Part shown: positions 43,751 through 52,381 of the stretch, piece after piece
Layout of the letters: every line of letters begins with the position of its first letter
Numbering within the stretch: the stretch's first letter is position 1
DNA from: Streptomyces caniscabiei
Lineage (GTDB): Bacteria; Actinomycetota; Actinomycetes; Streptomycetales; Streptomycetaceae
DNA: 64,000 bases
NCBI RefSeq assembly: GCF_014930365.1
Contig: NZ_JABXWI010000024.1
Location: forward strand, 1 to 64,000
Direction of reading: 5' to 3'
The notes under the pieces: model-generated
Databases searched by the model: none
The model's input: the letters and a program-made list of their open reading frames with translations, nothing else
What the model was told of the DNA's origin: nothing
Position numbers and translations under genes: made by a program

Positions 43751-44593
43751 TCAGCGGTTCTCCTCCCGTGCGGCAGCCCCGCGTCGGAACGCCGCGTCGA
43801 TCGCGGCCGCGCGCTCGGCGACCATGGGGTACCACTCGGGATGCGTGACGATGTGGGTCTCGCCGCGGGCCAGGGCAGCGAGTACGACGTCTCCCACCTC
43901 GGTCGGGTCGAGCCAGCGCAGCTTGGCCAGCTCCTCGTTGTCGGAGATGTCGTTCTGCACGAAGCTGCTGCCGCCCTGGGCCTTCGTGGGCCTGGTGCGC
44001 AGGCTGCGGGCGATGTTGCTGCGGACGGTGCCCGGCGCGAGCACGGCGGCGCCCACGTTCGAGCCCTCCCGCTCCAGTTCGTGCGCGAGCGCCTCGGTGA
44101 GGCCCATGATGGCGAACTTCGTCGTGGCGTACGCCCCCAGTCCGGGCATGTCGGCGACGAAGCCGCCCATGGAGGAGGTGTTCACGATGTACGCCGGCTC
44201 TCCGTGCCGTTTCAGCAGCGGCAGGAAGGCGTGGACGCCGTGGATGACACCGTCGAGGTTGACGTCGAGGATCCACTTCCAGTCCCCGAGGGTCATGTCG
44301 GCGATGCGCGACTCGGGGGCCACCCCGGCGTTGTTGAACACCAGGTGCACCTTGCCGAACCGCTCCACGACCTGACCGGCCAGCGCCAGCACGCTCGCCG
44401 CGTCGCTGACATCGGTACGTATCCCCACCGCCCCGATCTCCTTCGCGGCCGCCTCCAGCGGGCCCTCCTCGATGTCGGCGATCACCACCTGGGCACCGCG
44501 CTCCGCCAGCCGCTGAGCGATGCCCTTGCCGATGCCCGACGCGCCGCCGGTGACGACGGCGACGAGGCCGCTCACCTCCTCGATCACGGTCAC
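43751..44593 (-). CDS. Short-chain dehydrogenase/reductase, end of monooxygenase operon
   Basis: This 280-residue SDR has TGGASGIG near 15-22, NNAG, NTSSMGG with the catalytic Ser, and YATTK. The large C-terminal part, with GRGETHIVTHPEWYPMVAER-like sequence, occurs in dehydrogenases acting on bulky aromatic or terpenoid alcohols. GTG 44593 overlaps the stop of the second VAO gene as GTGA. An alcohol released by that oxidase or by the hydrolase upstream could be its substrate (inference). Confidence 0.87.
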   Translation of the reverse strand: MTVIEEVSGLVAVVTGGASGIGKGIAQRLAERGAQVVIADIEEGPLEAAAKEIGAVGIRTDVSDAASVLALAGQVVERFGKVHLVFNNAGVAPESRIADMTLGDWKWILDVNLDGVIHGVHAFLPLLKRHGEPAYIVNTSSMGGFVADMPGLGAYATTKFAIMGLTEALAHELEREGSNVGAAVLAPGTVRSNIARSLRTRPTKAQGGSSFVQNDISDNEELAKLRWLDPTEVGDVVLAALARGETHIVTHPEWYPMVAERAAAIDAAFRRGAAAREENR

Positions 44594-46167
44594 GCGACGG
44601 CCTTTCGGTAGGAGGCGGGCCAGACGCCGTGCCGGCCCGGGGACAGGATCCCGTTCGGGTCCACCGCGTCCTTGATCCGCTCGACGAAGCGCCGGTAGGC
44701 GTGGTCGTTGAAGGAGTACTGGTCGGCCGCCAGGTCCATGAAGTCCAAGTGGGCGCGGTACTCGCCGTATCCGAGCGCCCCCACCTCGCTCACCAGCGTC
44801 TTCGCGGTGTCCACCGCCGCGCGTACCTGCTTCTCGTCGCGTGTGTCGAAGCTGATGCTGCTGACGACGATGGCGCTGCGGTCGTTGATCGGGAAGATCG
44901 CGCAGACGAAGTTCGTTCGGGCCCGGTCGGTGACCAGCCGATGGATCACGTCCACGACGCGGCGCACCTCGCCGCCGGTGAGCGGGACCACCGGCGAGAA
45001 GCCGATGTGGCCGACGAACTCCGGGACGACCTCCATCAGGTCCATGCTCGGGATGCCGGCCTGGACCTTCTCCATGAAGGTGTTCAGCTCGCCCCACTCG
45101 TGGCGCAGATAGGTGCGGTGGTGGTCGACGCGCGAGCCGTCGATGGCCGACCACGCCTCACGGATGCGGCGCAGATGATGTTCGACGACGGGCCCGTCGC
45201 CCCACAGCGCGGTGCGCAGCCCCCAGCGTCCGATGCCGGTGCGGGCGGCGAGGCCGTCCAGGGCCTCCTCGCCCGCCGGTCCCTCGGCGCCCATGAACTC
45301 GCCCAGCAGCTCGGGGAACTGGGCCGCCATGGTGATGGTGTTCTGCAGGTTCGGCACCCCCCGGATCACCCCGTCGAGGCGGAGTTCGCGGACGATGTCG
45401 ACGGCCTGGGCGAGCTGGTCGTCCCGGGGGACGGTGAGGTAGAGCGGCGCGTACGCCTCCGGGCGGCGCTGGAGCCAGACGCCCGCGCGCGTGACGACGC
45501 CGTAGTTGGACTGGATGAACAGCGGGTCGAGGACCGGGCCGAGGCCACGCTGGTAGACGTGCCAGGAGGGGTTGTCGGGGATGGCTCCCATGCCGGTGCG
45601 CAGCACCTCCCCGTCCGCGAGGACCACCTCCATCCCGCACAGTTTCTGGAAGTCGGAGCCGTTCGGGCCGTAGGTGACGCCGTTGTCGAGGGAGTTGCCG
45701 ATGACGCTGCCCCAGCCGAGGTCGGGGATCGAGCACCACAGGTCGCCGTTGCCGGACGCCTCCAGTGCTTCGTACAGGTCGAACCAGCGCACACCCGGCT
45801 CGACCACGGCGTACGCCAGTTCGCGGTTGATCTCCAGGACCCGGTTCATCCGGCGGAAGCTGATCAGGAGGGAGCCCCGGACGCGGGGCGACGGGCCGCC
45901 GTAGCCGTTGTTGCGGCCCTGGGAGGAGGTCCACACGGGGATGCGGTACTCGTTCGCGATCCGTACGACCGCGCGCACCTGGTCGGTGGAGGTGGGGAAG
46001 ACGACGGCGGAGGAGTCGTAGGTGCGGTCGCCCTGGAACCAGTACGGGTCGCGGTAGGTGTCGCGTTCGGCGTCGGTCAGCAGGACGGCGTCCGCACCGA
46101 CCGCCTCGGTCAGGAGGCGCACCGCCTCGTCCGGCAGGTCCGTGTGCTCCCGCGTGGTCGTCGTCAT
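44590..46167 (-). CDS. VAO/PCMH-type flavin oxidase 2
   Basis: This 525-residue paralogue of the oxidase at 42086 has SSQGRNNGYGGPSPRVRGS at the FAD pyrophosphate site, PDLGWGSVIGNSLDNGVTYG, TGMGAIPDNPSWH and the same DPNGILSPGRHGVWP end. The two share most conserved blocks but differ in the substrate-facing middle region, for example CGMEVVLADGEV versus CGMEVVLANGEL with different flanks. That suggests related but distinct phenolic substrates. The start ATG 46167 overlaps the hydrolase stop (ATGA). Confidence 0.9.
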   Translation of the reverse strand: MTTTTREHTDLPDEAVRLLTEAVGADAVLLTDAERDTYRDPYWFQGDRTYDSSAVVFPTSTDQVRAVVRIANEYRIPVWTSSQGRNNGYGGPSPRVRGSLLISFRRMNRVLEINRELAYAVVEPGVRWFDLYEALEASGNGDLWCSIPDLGWGSVIGNSLDNGVTYGPNGSDFQKLCGMEVVLADGEVLRTGMGAIPDNPSWHVYQRGLGPVLDPLFIQSNYGVVTRAGVWLQRRPEAYAPLYLTVPRDDQLAQAVDIVRELRLDGVIRGVPNLQNTITMAAQFPELLGEFMGAEGPAGEEALDGLAARTGIGRWGLRTALWGDGPVVEHHLRRIREAWSAIDGSRVDHHRTYLRHEWGELNTFMEKVQAGIPSMDLMEVVPEFVGHIGFSPVVPLTGGEVRRVVDVIHRLVTDRARTNFVCAIFPINDRSAIVVSSISFDTRDEKQVRAAVDTAKTLVSEVGALGYGEYRAHLDFMDLAADQYSFNDHAYRRFVERIKDAVDPNGILSPGRHGVWPASYRKAVA

Positions 46168-47171
46168 CGTGAGCTCTCCAGTCCGTCCAACCAGGCGATG
46201 ACCGGCTTGACCGTCTCGGCGGAGTTGGCCTCCAGGATCAGCCCGTGGCCGTTGCCGACGATGCCGGCGTCGGCCAGCGGGAGCAGTTCGGCGTCCGCGC
46301 CCACCGTGCGCAGGAAGTCGACCAGGGGCGGGGACTGGGCGGCGCTGCCGGACGCGCTGCCGGTGACGACGGCGATCGGGGTGCCGCTGAGGCCGGGGAT
46401 GCGGTGGCCCGCGGGGTCGGCCTTCAGCCGGTCGGGGGAGTCGATGGCCGGCTCGGTGGTGAGCTCGGCGTACGTCAGGCCGTAGGTGATCTCGCCGAGG
46501 CCGGGGAAGTCGGCGTACGGCGGTCCCATCGGTTCGATGGCGACGATGGCCTCGACCAGGTCGGGACGTCGGTTCGCGGCGAGCCAGCCGGCCGGGCTGC
46601 CCGCGGAGTGGGTGATGAGCACCGCCGGGCCGATCCGGCCCAGCAGGGCGGCGACACGCTCCCCGTCCAGTCGCTGGCCCTCGGCGAAGTCGGCCAGGAA
46701 GAAGCCCATCGCCGAGGTGAGCTGCTGGAACTCGGGGCCGTCGAAGGTGCGGTCCCAGGGCCACTGGGTGTGGGACCCGGCGGCTTCCGGGGGCGCGAAC
46801 AGGAAGCTCGCGAACTCCAGCGGCAGCGGCGGGGCCACCGGCCCCAGTCCGTCCGGGTGGTGCGGCGAACGGCCGTGGCCGGGTCGGTCGACGACGTACA
46901 CCGCGTATCCGGCGCGTACGAGGTCGTAGGCCCAGCCCGGCCGGCCGTCCGGGGTGCCGAGCCAGTCGGTGCCCTGGCCGCCGCCACCGTGGACGAGGAC
47001 GAGGGGGTGCGGGCGGGTGACCTCCACGGGGGCCAGCCACTCGACGTAGAGCGGTCCGCGCGGGAGGGTGCCATGCGGGGTGGGGATCTGCTCGCCCGGT
47101 ATCCAGAAGAAACCGGTGCGGAGGGTGATCGGCTCGACCCGGTCGTCGAGATGGGGTGGGATGTCGGTCAT
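46164..47171 (-). CDS. Alpha/beta hydrolase
   Basis: This 335-residue protein has VLVHGGGGQGTDW (oxyanion HGGGG), VVDRPGHGRS, the nucleophile elbow THSAGS with Ser following His, and a late GNGHGLILE supplying the catalytic His. The Asp is probably in the preceding loop. It resembles hydrolases that open esters or lactones. In the operon it lies between the monooxygenase and the oxidase, so it may split an ester or a C-C bond of an oxidised phenolic (inference). The start ATG 47171 is the only one near the conserved N-terminus. GGACGA lies before it. Confidence 0.85.
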   Translation of the reverse strand: MTDIPPHLDDRVEPITLRTGFFWIPGEQIPTPHGTLPRGPLYVEWLAPVEVTRPHPLVLVHGGGGQGTDWLGTPDGRPGWAYDLVRAGYAVYVVDRPGHGRSPHHPDGLGPVAPPLPLEFASFLFAPPEAAGSHTQWPWDRTFDGPEFQQLTSAMGFFLADFAEGQRLDGERVAALLGRIGPAVLITHSAGSPAGWLAANRRPDLVEAIVAIEPMGPPYADFPGLGEITYGLTYAELTTEPAIDSPDRLKADPAGHRIPGLSGTPIAVVTGSASGSAAQSPPLVDFLRTVGADAELLPLADAGIVGNGHGLILEANSAETVKPVIAWLDGLESSR

Positions 47172-47227
47172 GCTCGGTCGTCCTGTCTCGAGGGCCCAAC
47201 AGGGAGGAGGGGGAAGGGAGTCGAGGC

Positions 47228-48469
47228 TCAGCGGGCGTCGGGCGGCGGGATCTCCAGGAGCAGGTTGGCGGTGTTGCGGAACGCCTGCTCGCGCAGCATC
47301 GGGTTGCGGTGGGTGAGGAGCGAGCTCATGTCGCGGAAGATCCGGTCGAACCGCTCGCCCTGGCGCATGGAGCCGGAGCCGACGACGCGCAGCAGGTCGT
47401 GTTCGAGCGTCTCCCAGAGCTGGATGATGATCTCCCGGACCACGCAGGCCAGGCTCCAGTCGTCGACGAAGGTGTACTCGCGGCTGCCGTCGACCGTGGC
47501 GCGGCAGAACTCCTCGTGCTGCGCGATGACGCCGTCCAGCGCCAGTTCGGCGGTCCTGATCTTCGTCCAGGCGGCGCCGTAGTGCCGCTGGTAGTCCACG
47601 TCGTACAGGCGGAGCTGGACCGGCGGGAGCGGGGTCTTGCGGGTGCGCATGAGGCGTTCGAACTCGTCGAGGGCGTGGTACAGCCCGCCCACCGCCAGGC
47701 TGGCCAGGGACACGGTGAAGGTGAGCAGCCCGCGCCCGGCGTACATGGGGTTGCCGTGCAGCTGGGAACCGACCGTGCCGTCCTTGACCGGGATGTCGAT
47801 CATGTTGGCGTCCTCGATGACCAGTTCGGCCTCGACGAAGGCGTCGGTGAAGCGGATGCTCTCCGAGCCGGTGGCTTTCAGGCCGGTCGACTCGCCCCAG
47901 TTGTGCAGACGCTCGAAGCTCTCCTCGGGCGCGAGGAACATGCCCATCGCCGGGGCGGAGCCGTCCTCCTGCTCGACCATGCACTGGCCGAGGTACCAGG
48001 TGGAGTGAGGGATGCCGGAGCAGTAGTCCACGACGCCGTCGAGGACGTATCCGCCGTCGGTCTTCTTCGCCCTGACCGTCGGCGCGGACACCGACGCGGC
48101 CCTGAAGTCGTGGTTGCCGAACGCCCGGTCCTGGACCTCCTCGGGGTACCAGGAGGCGACGTGGAGGGCGTGGTTCGCGGCCAGTGCGAAGCACCACGCG
48201 CTGCCCATGTCGCCGCGGGCGAGTTCCTTGCAGACCGCGAAGAACGTCCGGGGCGAGACCTCCAGGCCGCCGTACTTCTTCGGGACGAACATGTCGTAGA
48301 AGCCGTTCGCGACGAACTGCTCGTGGACGTCGTCGGGGAGGTGGGTCAGCCGCTCCGCCTCCTCCTGGCGGGCGAGCAGTTCCTCGCGCATCGCCCGGGC
48401 CCGCCCGACGAGTTCCTCCGGCGAGGGCACGGCCAGGTCGGGCTGTGCGGCGGCGTGTGCTGTGGTCAT
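47228..48469 (-). CDS. ACAD-fold flavin-dependent monooxygenase-like protein 1
   Basis: This 413-residue protein belongs to the acyl-CoA-dehydrogenase-fold group D flavin monooxygenases (HsaA/DszC-like). FYDMFVPKKYGGLEVSPRTF near 57-76, ARGDMGSAWCFALAANHALH near 84-103 and LDGVVDYCSGIPHSTWYLGQ near 141-160 are characteristic. A flavin reductase gene lies immediately upstream, which supports two-component hydroxylation of an aromatic ring. It is paralogous to the gene at 49864. The ATG 48469 has GGAG before it. Confidence 0.85.
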   Translation of the reverse strand: MTTAHAAAQPDLAVPSPEELVGRARAMREELLARQEEAERLTHLPDDVHEQFVANGFYDMFVPKKYGGLEVSPRTFFAVCKELARGDMGSAWCFALAANHALHVASWYPEEVQDRAFGNHDFRAASVSAPTVRAKKTDGGYVLDGVVDYCSGIPHSTWYLGQCMVEQEDGSAPAMGMFLAPEESFERLHNWGESTGLKATGSESIRFTDAFVEAELVIEDANMIDIPVKDGTVGSQLHGNPMYAGRGLLTFTVSLASLAVGGLYHALDEFERLMRTRKTPLPPVQLRLYDVDYQRHYGAAWTKIRTAELALDGVIAQHEEFCRATVDGSREYTFVDDWSLACVVREIIIQLWETLEHDLLRVVGSGSMRQGERFDRIFRDMSSLLTHRNPMLREQAFRNTANLLLEIPPPDAR

Positions 48470-48499
48470 CGAATCTCCTAAGCGGGGGCAGAGCCGGGT

Positions 48500-49666
48500 T
48501 CAGGCGAGGGGGCTCGCGTCGGTGGCGCGGCGCAGTCGGTCCTCGCGGCGCATCTCCAGCGGACGCCGCGCGTGCTGCCGGAGTACGCCGGAGACCTGGG
48601 CCAGGTCGCCGGCCTCGTATCCCTCGACGAGCCGACGGTGGTCGTCGAGGAGGGAGCTGGAGGCGTAGCTCGCCGAGTCGAGCGCGCGCAGGTTGAGGCC
48701 CGGCAGGCAGAGGCGGCGGTAGGTGTCGAGCAGGATCGTGGATCCGGCGAGTTCGACCATGTACTCGTGGAAGCGCTCGTTGGCGCGCACCCAGCCCTCG
48801 GGGTCGGTGAACCGGCCGTCCTTGACGAAGCCGAGGGTGTCCTCCATCAGCTCGCGCAGCCGCGCCAGTTGACCGGCGGTCACCTTGCCGACGGTCAGTT
48901 CCGCGACGCCGGTCTCGATGGCGAGCTTGGCCTTGTAGACGTCGTCGATGATCGAGTCGGGGACGGGCGCGATGAGGTACTCCCCCGCCTGGCGTCGGAT
49001 GAGCCCCTCGTCGGCGAGGGCGACCAGGGCGCGGTGGACCCGGCCCGCGTCCACGCCGAACTGCTCGGCCCAGCGGCCGGTGTCGATGACCTCCTCGACG
49101 TCGCTGCCGGCGTTCAGGACGCGGGCGCGGACCTCGCGCAGGACGTCGGCCTCCGGTGCCGTCTGCATCCGGCCGAAGCGGCCGCGGAAGTAGGCGAGCG
49201 GATGGCCGGGGTAGGACATCGCCTCCTCGACATGGGCGAGGAACACGTAGTGGGTGCCGGCCTCGACCTGTTCGGCGACCCGGCAGATCAGGTGGGCGAT
49301 GGCTCCGACCAGCAGGGGCGAGCCGTTCGACGCGGTCTCGGTGGGCACGCCGTCGTACTTGTCCGGCACGCGCGAGGCGAAGCGGGTCGCCAGCTCCACG
49401 TGGTCCTCGGCGAGGACGTTCACGGCGAAGGCGCCGCTGTCGCGCACCGCGGCGGCGGTGGCCGAGTTCCGGTTGAGGCAGATCAGCAGCATCGGGGGAT
49501 CGTCGGTGAGCGAACTGACCGCGCTCGCGGTACTGCCGTACCGGATGCCGCCGCTCTCCGTCGTGATGACGGTGACGCCGGTGGCGAACCGTCCGATGAC
49601 GTCGCGGAACTCCCCCGCGGTGACCGGACGGGAGCCGGACCGGGTGACGGATGACGGCGTGGACAT
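48500..49666 (-). CDS. Flavin reductase fused to GntR-like wHTH-FCD domain
   Basis: This 388-residue chimera has two parts. Residues about 15-165 are a flavin-reductase-like split barrel (FRDVIGRFATGVTVITTES, ASAVSSLTDDPPMLLICLNR, FAVNVLAEDH, HYVFLAHVEEA). The rest resembles a degenerate winged helix (WAEQFGVDAGRVHRALVALA, GLIRRQAGEYLIAP) and an FCD ligand-binding domain (LAIETGVAELTV, ANERFHEYMVELAGS, HRRLVEGYEAGDLAQV). This joins the reductase of a two-component monooxygenase to a regulator-type sensor. The start ATG 49666 follows AGGAG. An operator copy lies 53 bases upstream. It may reduce flavin for the 47228 and 49864 proteins. Confidence 0.88.
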   Translation of the reverse strand: MSTPSSVTRSGSRPVTAGEFRDVIGRFATGVTVITTESGGIRYGSTASAVSSLTDDPPMLLICLNRNSATAAAVRDSGAFAVNVLAEDHVELATRFASRVPDKYDGVPTETASNGSPLLVGAIAHLICRVAEQVEAGTHYVFLAHVEEAMSYPGHPLAYFRGRFGRMQTAPEADVLREVRARVLNAGSDVEEVIDTGRWAEQFGVDAGRVHRALVALADEGLIRRQAGEYLIAPVPDSIIDDVYKAKLAIETGVAELTVGKVTAGQLARLRELMEDTLGFVKDGRFTDPEGWVRANERFHEYMVELAGSTILLDTYRRLCLPGLNLRALDSASYASSSLLDDHRRLVEGYEAGDLAQVSGVLRQHARRPLEMRREDRLRRATDASPLA

Positions 49667-49718
49667 CACAACCAACTCCTCTGAAGTCCCGGACCGGGGG
49701 CATGGGGCCTGCGGGGGA

Positions 49719-49737
49719 CTGTATGACGATCGCACAA
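49719..49737. promoter_or_regulatory. Island operator copy (reductase-monooxygenase operon)
   Basis: CTGTATGACGATCGCACAA matches TTGTATGACNANNNNACAA at all but the first base. It lies upstream of the fused reductase gene. Confidence 0.7.
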
Positions 49738-49819
49738 TGACGTAAAGAGGCAGGCGAGGGGCGACTACCAGACTCGATGCACTGGTCGGCGGTCCCATCT
49801 AGCGCCGTTCTCTGCATGC

Positions 49820-49838
49820 CTATAATATCGTCATACAA
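49820..49838. promoter_or_regulatory. Island operator copy (second monooxygenase operon)
   Basis: CTATAATATCGTCATACAA has the fully conserved CGTCATACAA half and a degenerate left half. It ends 25 bases before ATG 49864 and overlaps a TATAAT hexamer. Confidence 0.65.
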
Positions 49839-49863
49839 AGTTACGTGTCGAGAGGACAGCCCG

Positions 49864-51099
49864 ATGAGCGCAAGCCTGTATGCCGCGGACTCCGCCCCTC
49901 AGCCTGCGGCGGAGGGCACGGTCGATCACCTTCTCGAGGTGGCGACGAGGCTCCGCCCGGTCCTGCGGGCCGCGCAGGCGGAGCACGAGGCGCTCGGTGG
50001 TTACTCGGAGGCGATCCACAAACAGCTGCTCGACGCCGGCTTCTACCGGATGCTCCACCCGAAGCGGTACGGGGGCCTCGAACTGCCGCTGGAGGACTTC
50101 CTCCGGGTGGCCGTGGAGATCTCACGCGGCGACCCGGGTGTCGGCTGGTCCTTCGTCCTCGGCGCCGGACACGCCTGGCACGTGGCCTCCTTCTTTCCCG
50201 AACAGGCCCAGGAGGAGCTGTTCGCGGGAGACCTCATCGCGCCGGGGCGCACCATCCCGCGTGGCCGGGCGGTCCGCACCGCGCAGGGTTACCGGCTGAC
50301 CGGCACCTGGGACTACTGCTCGGGCTCGATGTGGAGCACCCACGCGATGCTCGTCGCCTCCACCTTCACCGAGCGGGACGAGCCGCTCGGGCTGCGCGCG
50401 TTCATCGTCCCGCGATCCGACTACGAGATCCTCGACGACTGGTCCGGCGTCCTGGGCATGCGGGCCTCCAGCTCGAACTCCCTGCAGGTCACGGACGCGC
50501 TGGTCCCCGAACACCTCAGCGTGGTCTACGACTTCAAGGACCACACGCTGGGCGACACGGGCACCGTCGGCTACCGGCTGCACCGCAACCCGATGTACCT
50601 GGGCCGCACCCTGGCCTTCTTCAACTGTGAGCTCGTCGCCACCCAGATCGGCACCGCCTGGGCGGCCTTCGACGCCTTCGACGAGCTCATGGCCACCCGC
50701 CCGACGAGCTTCCCTCCGATGATGCCGCGCACCGACTCCGCCGAGTTCCACCGCTGGTACGGCAAGATGCTCGCCCAGATCGACGCCGGCGAGACCCTGC
50801 TGCTCGGCGCGATGCGCCAGTACACCGAGCTGGGACGGCGCTGGGAACGCACCCGCCAGGAGTTCACGCCCGAGGAGGACGCCCGGCTGCGCGGCGTCAT
50901 CCTGCAGGGCGCCCAGCTGGCGAACCAGGCTGTCGACCTGGCGTTCTCCACCGCCGGATCCAGCTCGGCGCGGCTCGGGTCGCCCATGGAGAAGTACTAC
51001 CGGGACGTCGCGATGTTCAAGACGCACATCGCCGCCAAGTGGGACGTCACCTACGGATCGGTCTCACGCTTCCACTTCGGACAGCCGCTGACCTTCTGA
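49864..51099 (+). CDS. ACAD-fold flavin-dependent monooxygenase-like protein 2
   Basis: This 411-residue protein is homologous to the one at 47228. FYRMLHPKRYGGLELPLEDF, SRGDPGVGWSFVLGAGHAWH and LTGTWDYCSGSMWSTHAMLV occupy the same relative positions. Both end with a helical FAD-binding part. The catalytic Glu of true acyl-CoA dehydrogenases is not evident, in line with a monooxygenase role. GAGAGGA precedes ATG 49864. The SnoaL-like gene follows in the same unit. Confidence 0.85.
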   Translation: MSASLYAADSAPQPAAEGTVDHLLEVATRLRPVLRAAQAEHEALGGYSEAIHKQLLDAGFYRMLHPKRYGGLELPLEDFLRVAVEISRGDPGVGWSFVLGAGHAWHVASFFPEQAQEELFAGDLIAPGRTIPRGRAVRTAQGYRLTGTWDYCSGSMWSTHAMLVASTFTERDEPLGLRAFIVPRSDYEILDDWSGVLGMRASSSNSLQVTDALVPEHLSVVYDFKDHTLGDTGTVGYRLHRNPMYLGRTLAFFNCELVATQIGTAWAAFDAFDELMATRPTSFPPMMPRTDSAEFHRWYGKMLAQIDAGETLLLGAMRQYTELGRRWERTRQEFTPEEDARLRGVILQGAQLANQAVDLAFSTAGSSSARLGSPMEKYYRDVAMFKTHIAAKWDVTYGSVSRFHFGQPLTF

Positions 51100-51136
51100 C
51101 ACCTCCGTCGCCATCCCCACCGAAGAGAGAACCTCC

Positions 51137-51556
51137 ATGGCCATCGACCCCAAGGACGTCGTCCATGCCTTCGTGGACGCGCTCAACCGCCAGGACTGGG
51201 ACCGTCTCGGCGAGCTGATCACGCCGGACTTCACCTACACGATCCAGGCCTACGATTTGCCGGGCGCCGGCACGCCGATGACCGGGGAGACCCTGGTCGG
51301 AGTCCTCTCGCAGATGCTCGCGCTCTTCGACGCGACCGGCCCCCAGATCGAGATCACCCGCCTCGTCGGCGAAGGGACCCGGGTCGTCGCCGAGGCCGTG
51401 GGCAGCGGCTTCTTCCGCGACGGAAGCCGCTACGACAACCGGTACGCGAACGTGTACGAAATCTCCGCCGACCGGGTCAGCGCGGTCCGCGAGTACATGG
51501 ACACGCAGCACACCGCGCAGTCGTTCGCGGCGGTGACCTCCGAGCGGGGAGACTGA
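51137..51556 (+). CDS. SnoaL/NTF2-like small protein
   Basis: This 139-residue protein has the cone-shaped NTF2-like fold: VVHAFVDALNRQDWDRLGEL, then ITPDFTYTIQAYDLPGAG, and RYDNRYANVYEISADRVSAV near the C-terminus. Such proteins act as isomerases, cyclases or binding subunits for aromatic intermediates. It is intact here, while a broken copy lies at 33512. It is the last gene of its unit and ends before a long hairpin. Confidence 0.8.
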   Translation: MAIDPKDVVHAFVDALNRQDWDRLGELITPDFTYTIQAYDLPGAGTPMTGETLVGVLSQMLALFDATGPQIEITRLVGEGTRVVAEAVGSGFFRDGSRYDNRYANVYEISADRVSAVREYMDTQHTAQSFAAVTSERGD

Positions 51557-51619
51557 GGCGGGGCGGGCCGAGGGGCCGACCGGGCACCGGCCTTCCCGGC
51601 ATCCTGGGAACGGGACGGC

Positions 51620-51662
51620 GAAGGGGATCCAGGAGCGTTTCTACCGCTCCTGGATCCCCTTC
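51620..51662. terminator. 18-bp perfect hairpin overlapping the end of a GntR gene
   Basis: GAAGGGGATCCAGGAGCG (51620-51637) pairs perfectly with CGCTCCTGGATCCCCTTC (51645-51662) around a 7-base loop. The right arm encodes the last residues of the regulator at 51641 on the minus strand. It serves the convergent SnoaL-like gene too. Confidence 0.85.
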
Positions 51663-52375
51663 AGGCCCTCAAGGACGTTGGCGGCCACGCGCCGCATGTG
51701 CTTGGTGTAGATCTCGACCGCGGTGTCCGCGTCCCGCTCCCTGACGGCGGCGACGATGTCGCGCAGTTCCTGGATCACTTCGGCGTGGTTCGTCGACATG
51801 CCCTTGACCACCAGGACGCGCACCTTGGCCTGGACGCCCTCCACCAACTGCCGCAGCACCTCGCTGCCGGCACCGTCGTGCAGGACGGCGTTGAAGTCGC
51901 GCCGCGCGTCGAGCACGTCACGCGGCTCGGCGCCGTCCCGCGAGGCGACCTCGGCGAAGTGCTCCGCGGCCGCTTCGAGGGCGTACACCTTGGAACGCGG
52001 CGCCTTCTCGATGAACCGTCGCACCAGCAGGGTCTCCAGCGCGCACCGGACCTCGTAGAGGTCGCGCGCCTCGTCCAGGGTGGGCACCGCGACCACGGCA
52101 CCCTTCTGGGGCACGACCTTGATCAGCCCCTCGGAGGTCAGCTCCCGCAGTGCCTCCCGAACCGTGGTGCGGGAGACGTCGAGCTGCTCGACGAGCTCGC
52201 GCTCGACGAGGCGGCGGCCCGGCTCCAGGCGGAAGTCGAGAATCGCCTCGCGCAGAGCCGTGACGACCTGCTCACGCAGCGGTGCGGCGACACGGCCGAC
52301 GGGGCTGGTGGTCCAGGCCGGGGCGAGAGGGGTCGAGTTCGAGGTCGAGGTCGTGGACTTCGGGGCCCGGGGCAT
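51641..52375 (-). CDS. FCD-type GntR regulator 2
   Basis: This 244-residue FadR-subfamily protein has LVEQLDVSRTTVREALRELT with GLIKVVPQKGAVVAV, then an FCD domain from LYEVRCALETLLVRR. The recognition helix is nearly the same as in the regulator at 34226 (VSRTTxREALREL), so overlapping operator specificity is expected. It is the last gene of the long minus operon starting at 59797, six bases after the alcohol dehydrogenase. Its coding end doubles as a terminator arm. Confidence 0.92.
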   Translation of the reverse strand: MPRAPKSTTSTSNSTPLAPAWTTSPVGRVAAPLREQVVTALREAILDFRLEPGRRLVERELVEQLDVSRTTVREALRELTSEGLIKVVPQKGAVVAVPTLDEARDLYEVRCALETLLVRRFIEKAPRSKVYALEAAAEHFAEVASRDGAEPRDVLDARRDFNAVLHDGAGSEVLRQLVEGVQAKVRVLVVKGMSTNHAEVIQELRDIVAAVRERDADTAVEIYTKHMRRVAANVLEGLKGIQER

Positions 52376-52381
52376 GATCCC

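Noticed and set aside
47172..49838. Minus-strand frame of 1224 codons extending the hydrolase gene upstream
   Set aside because: Only its last 335 codons (46164-47171) show hydrolase motifs; the rest is an Arg/Pro-rich shadow over the monooxygenase and reductase genes.
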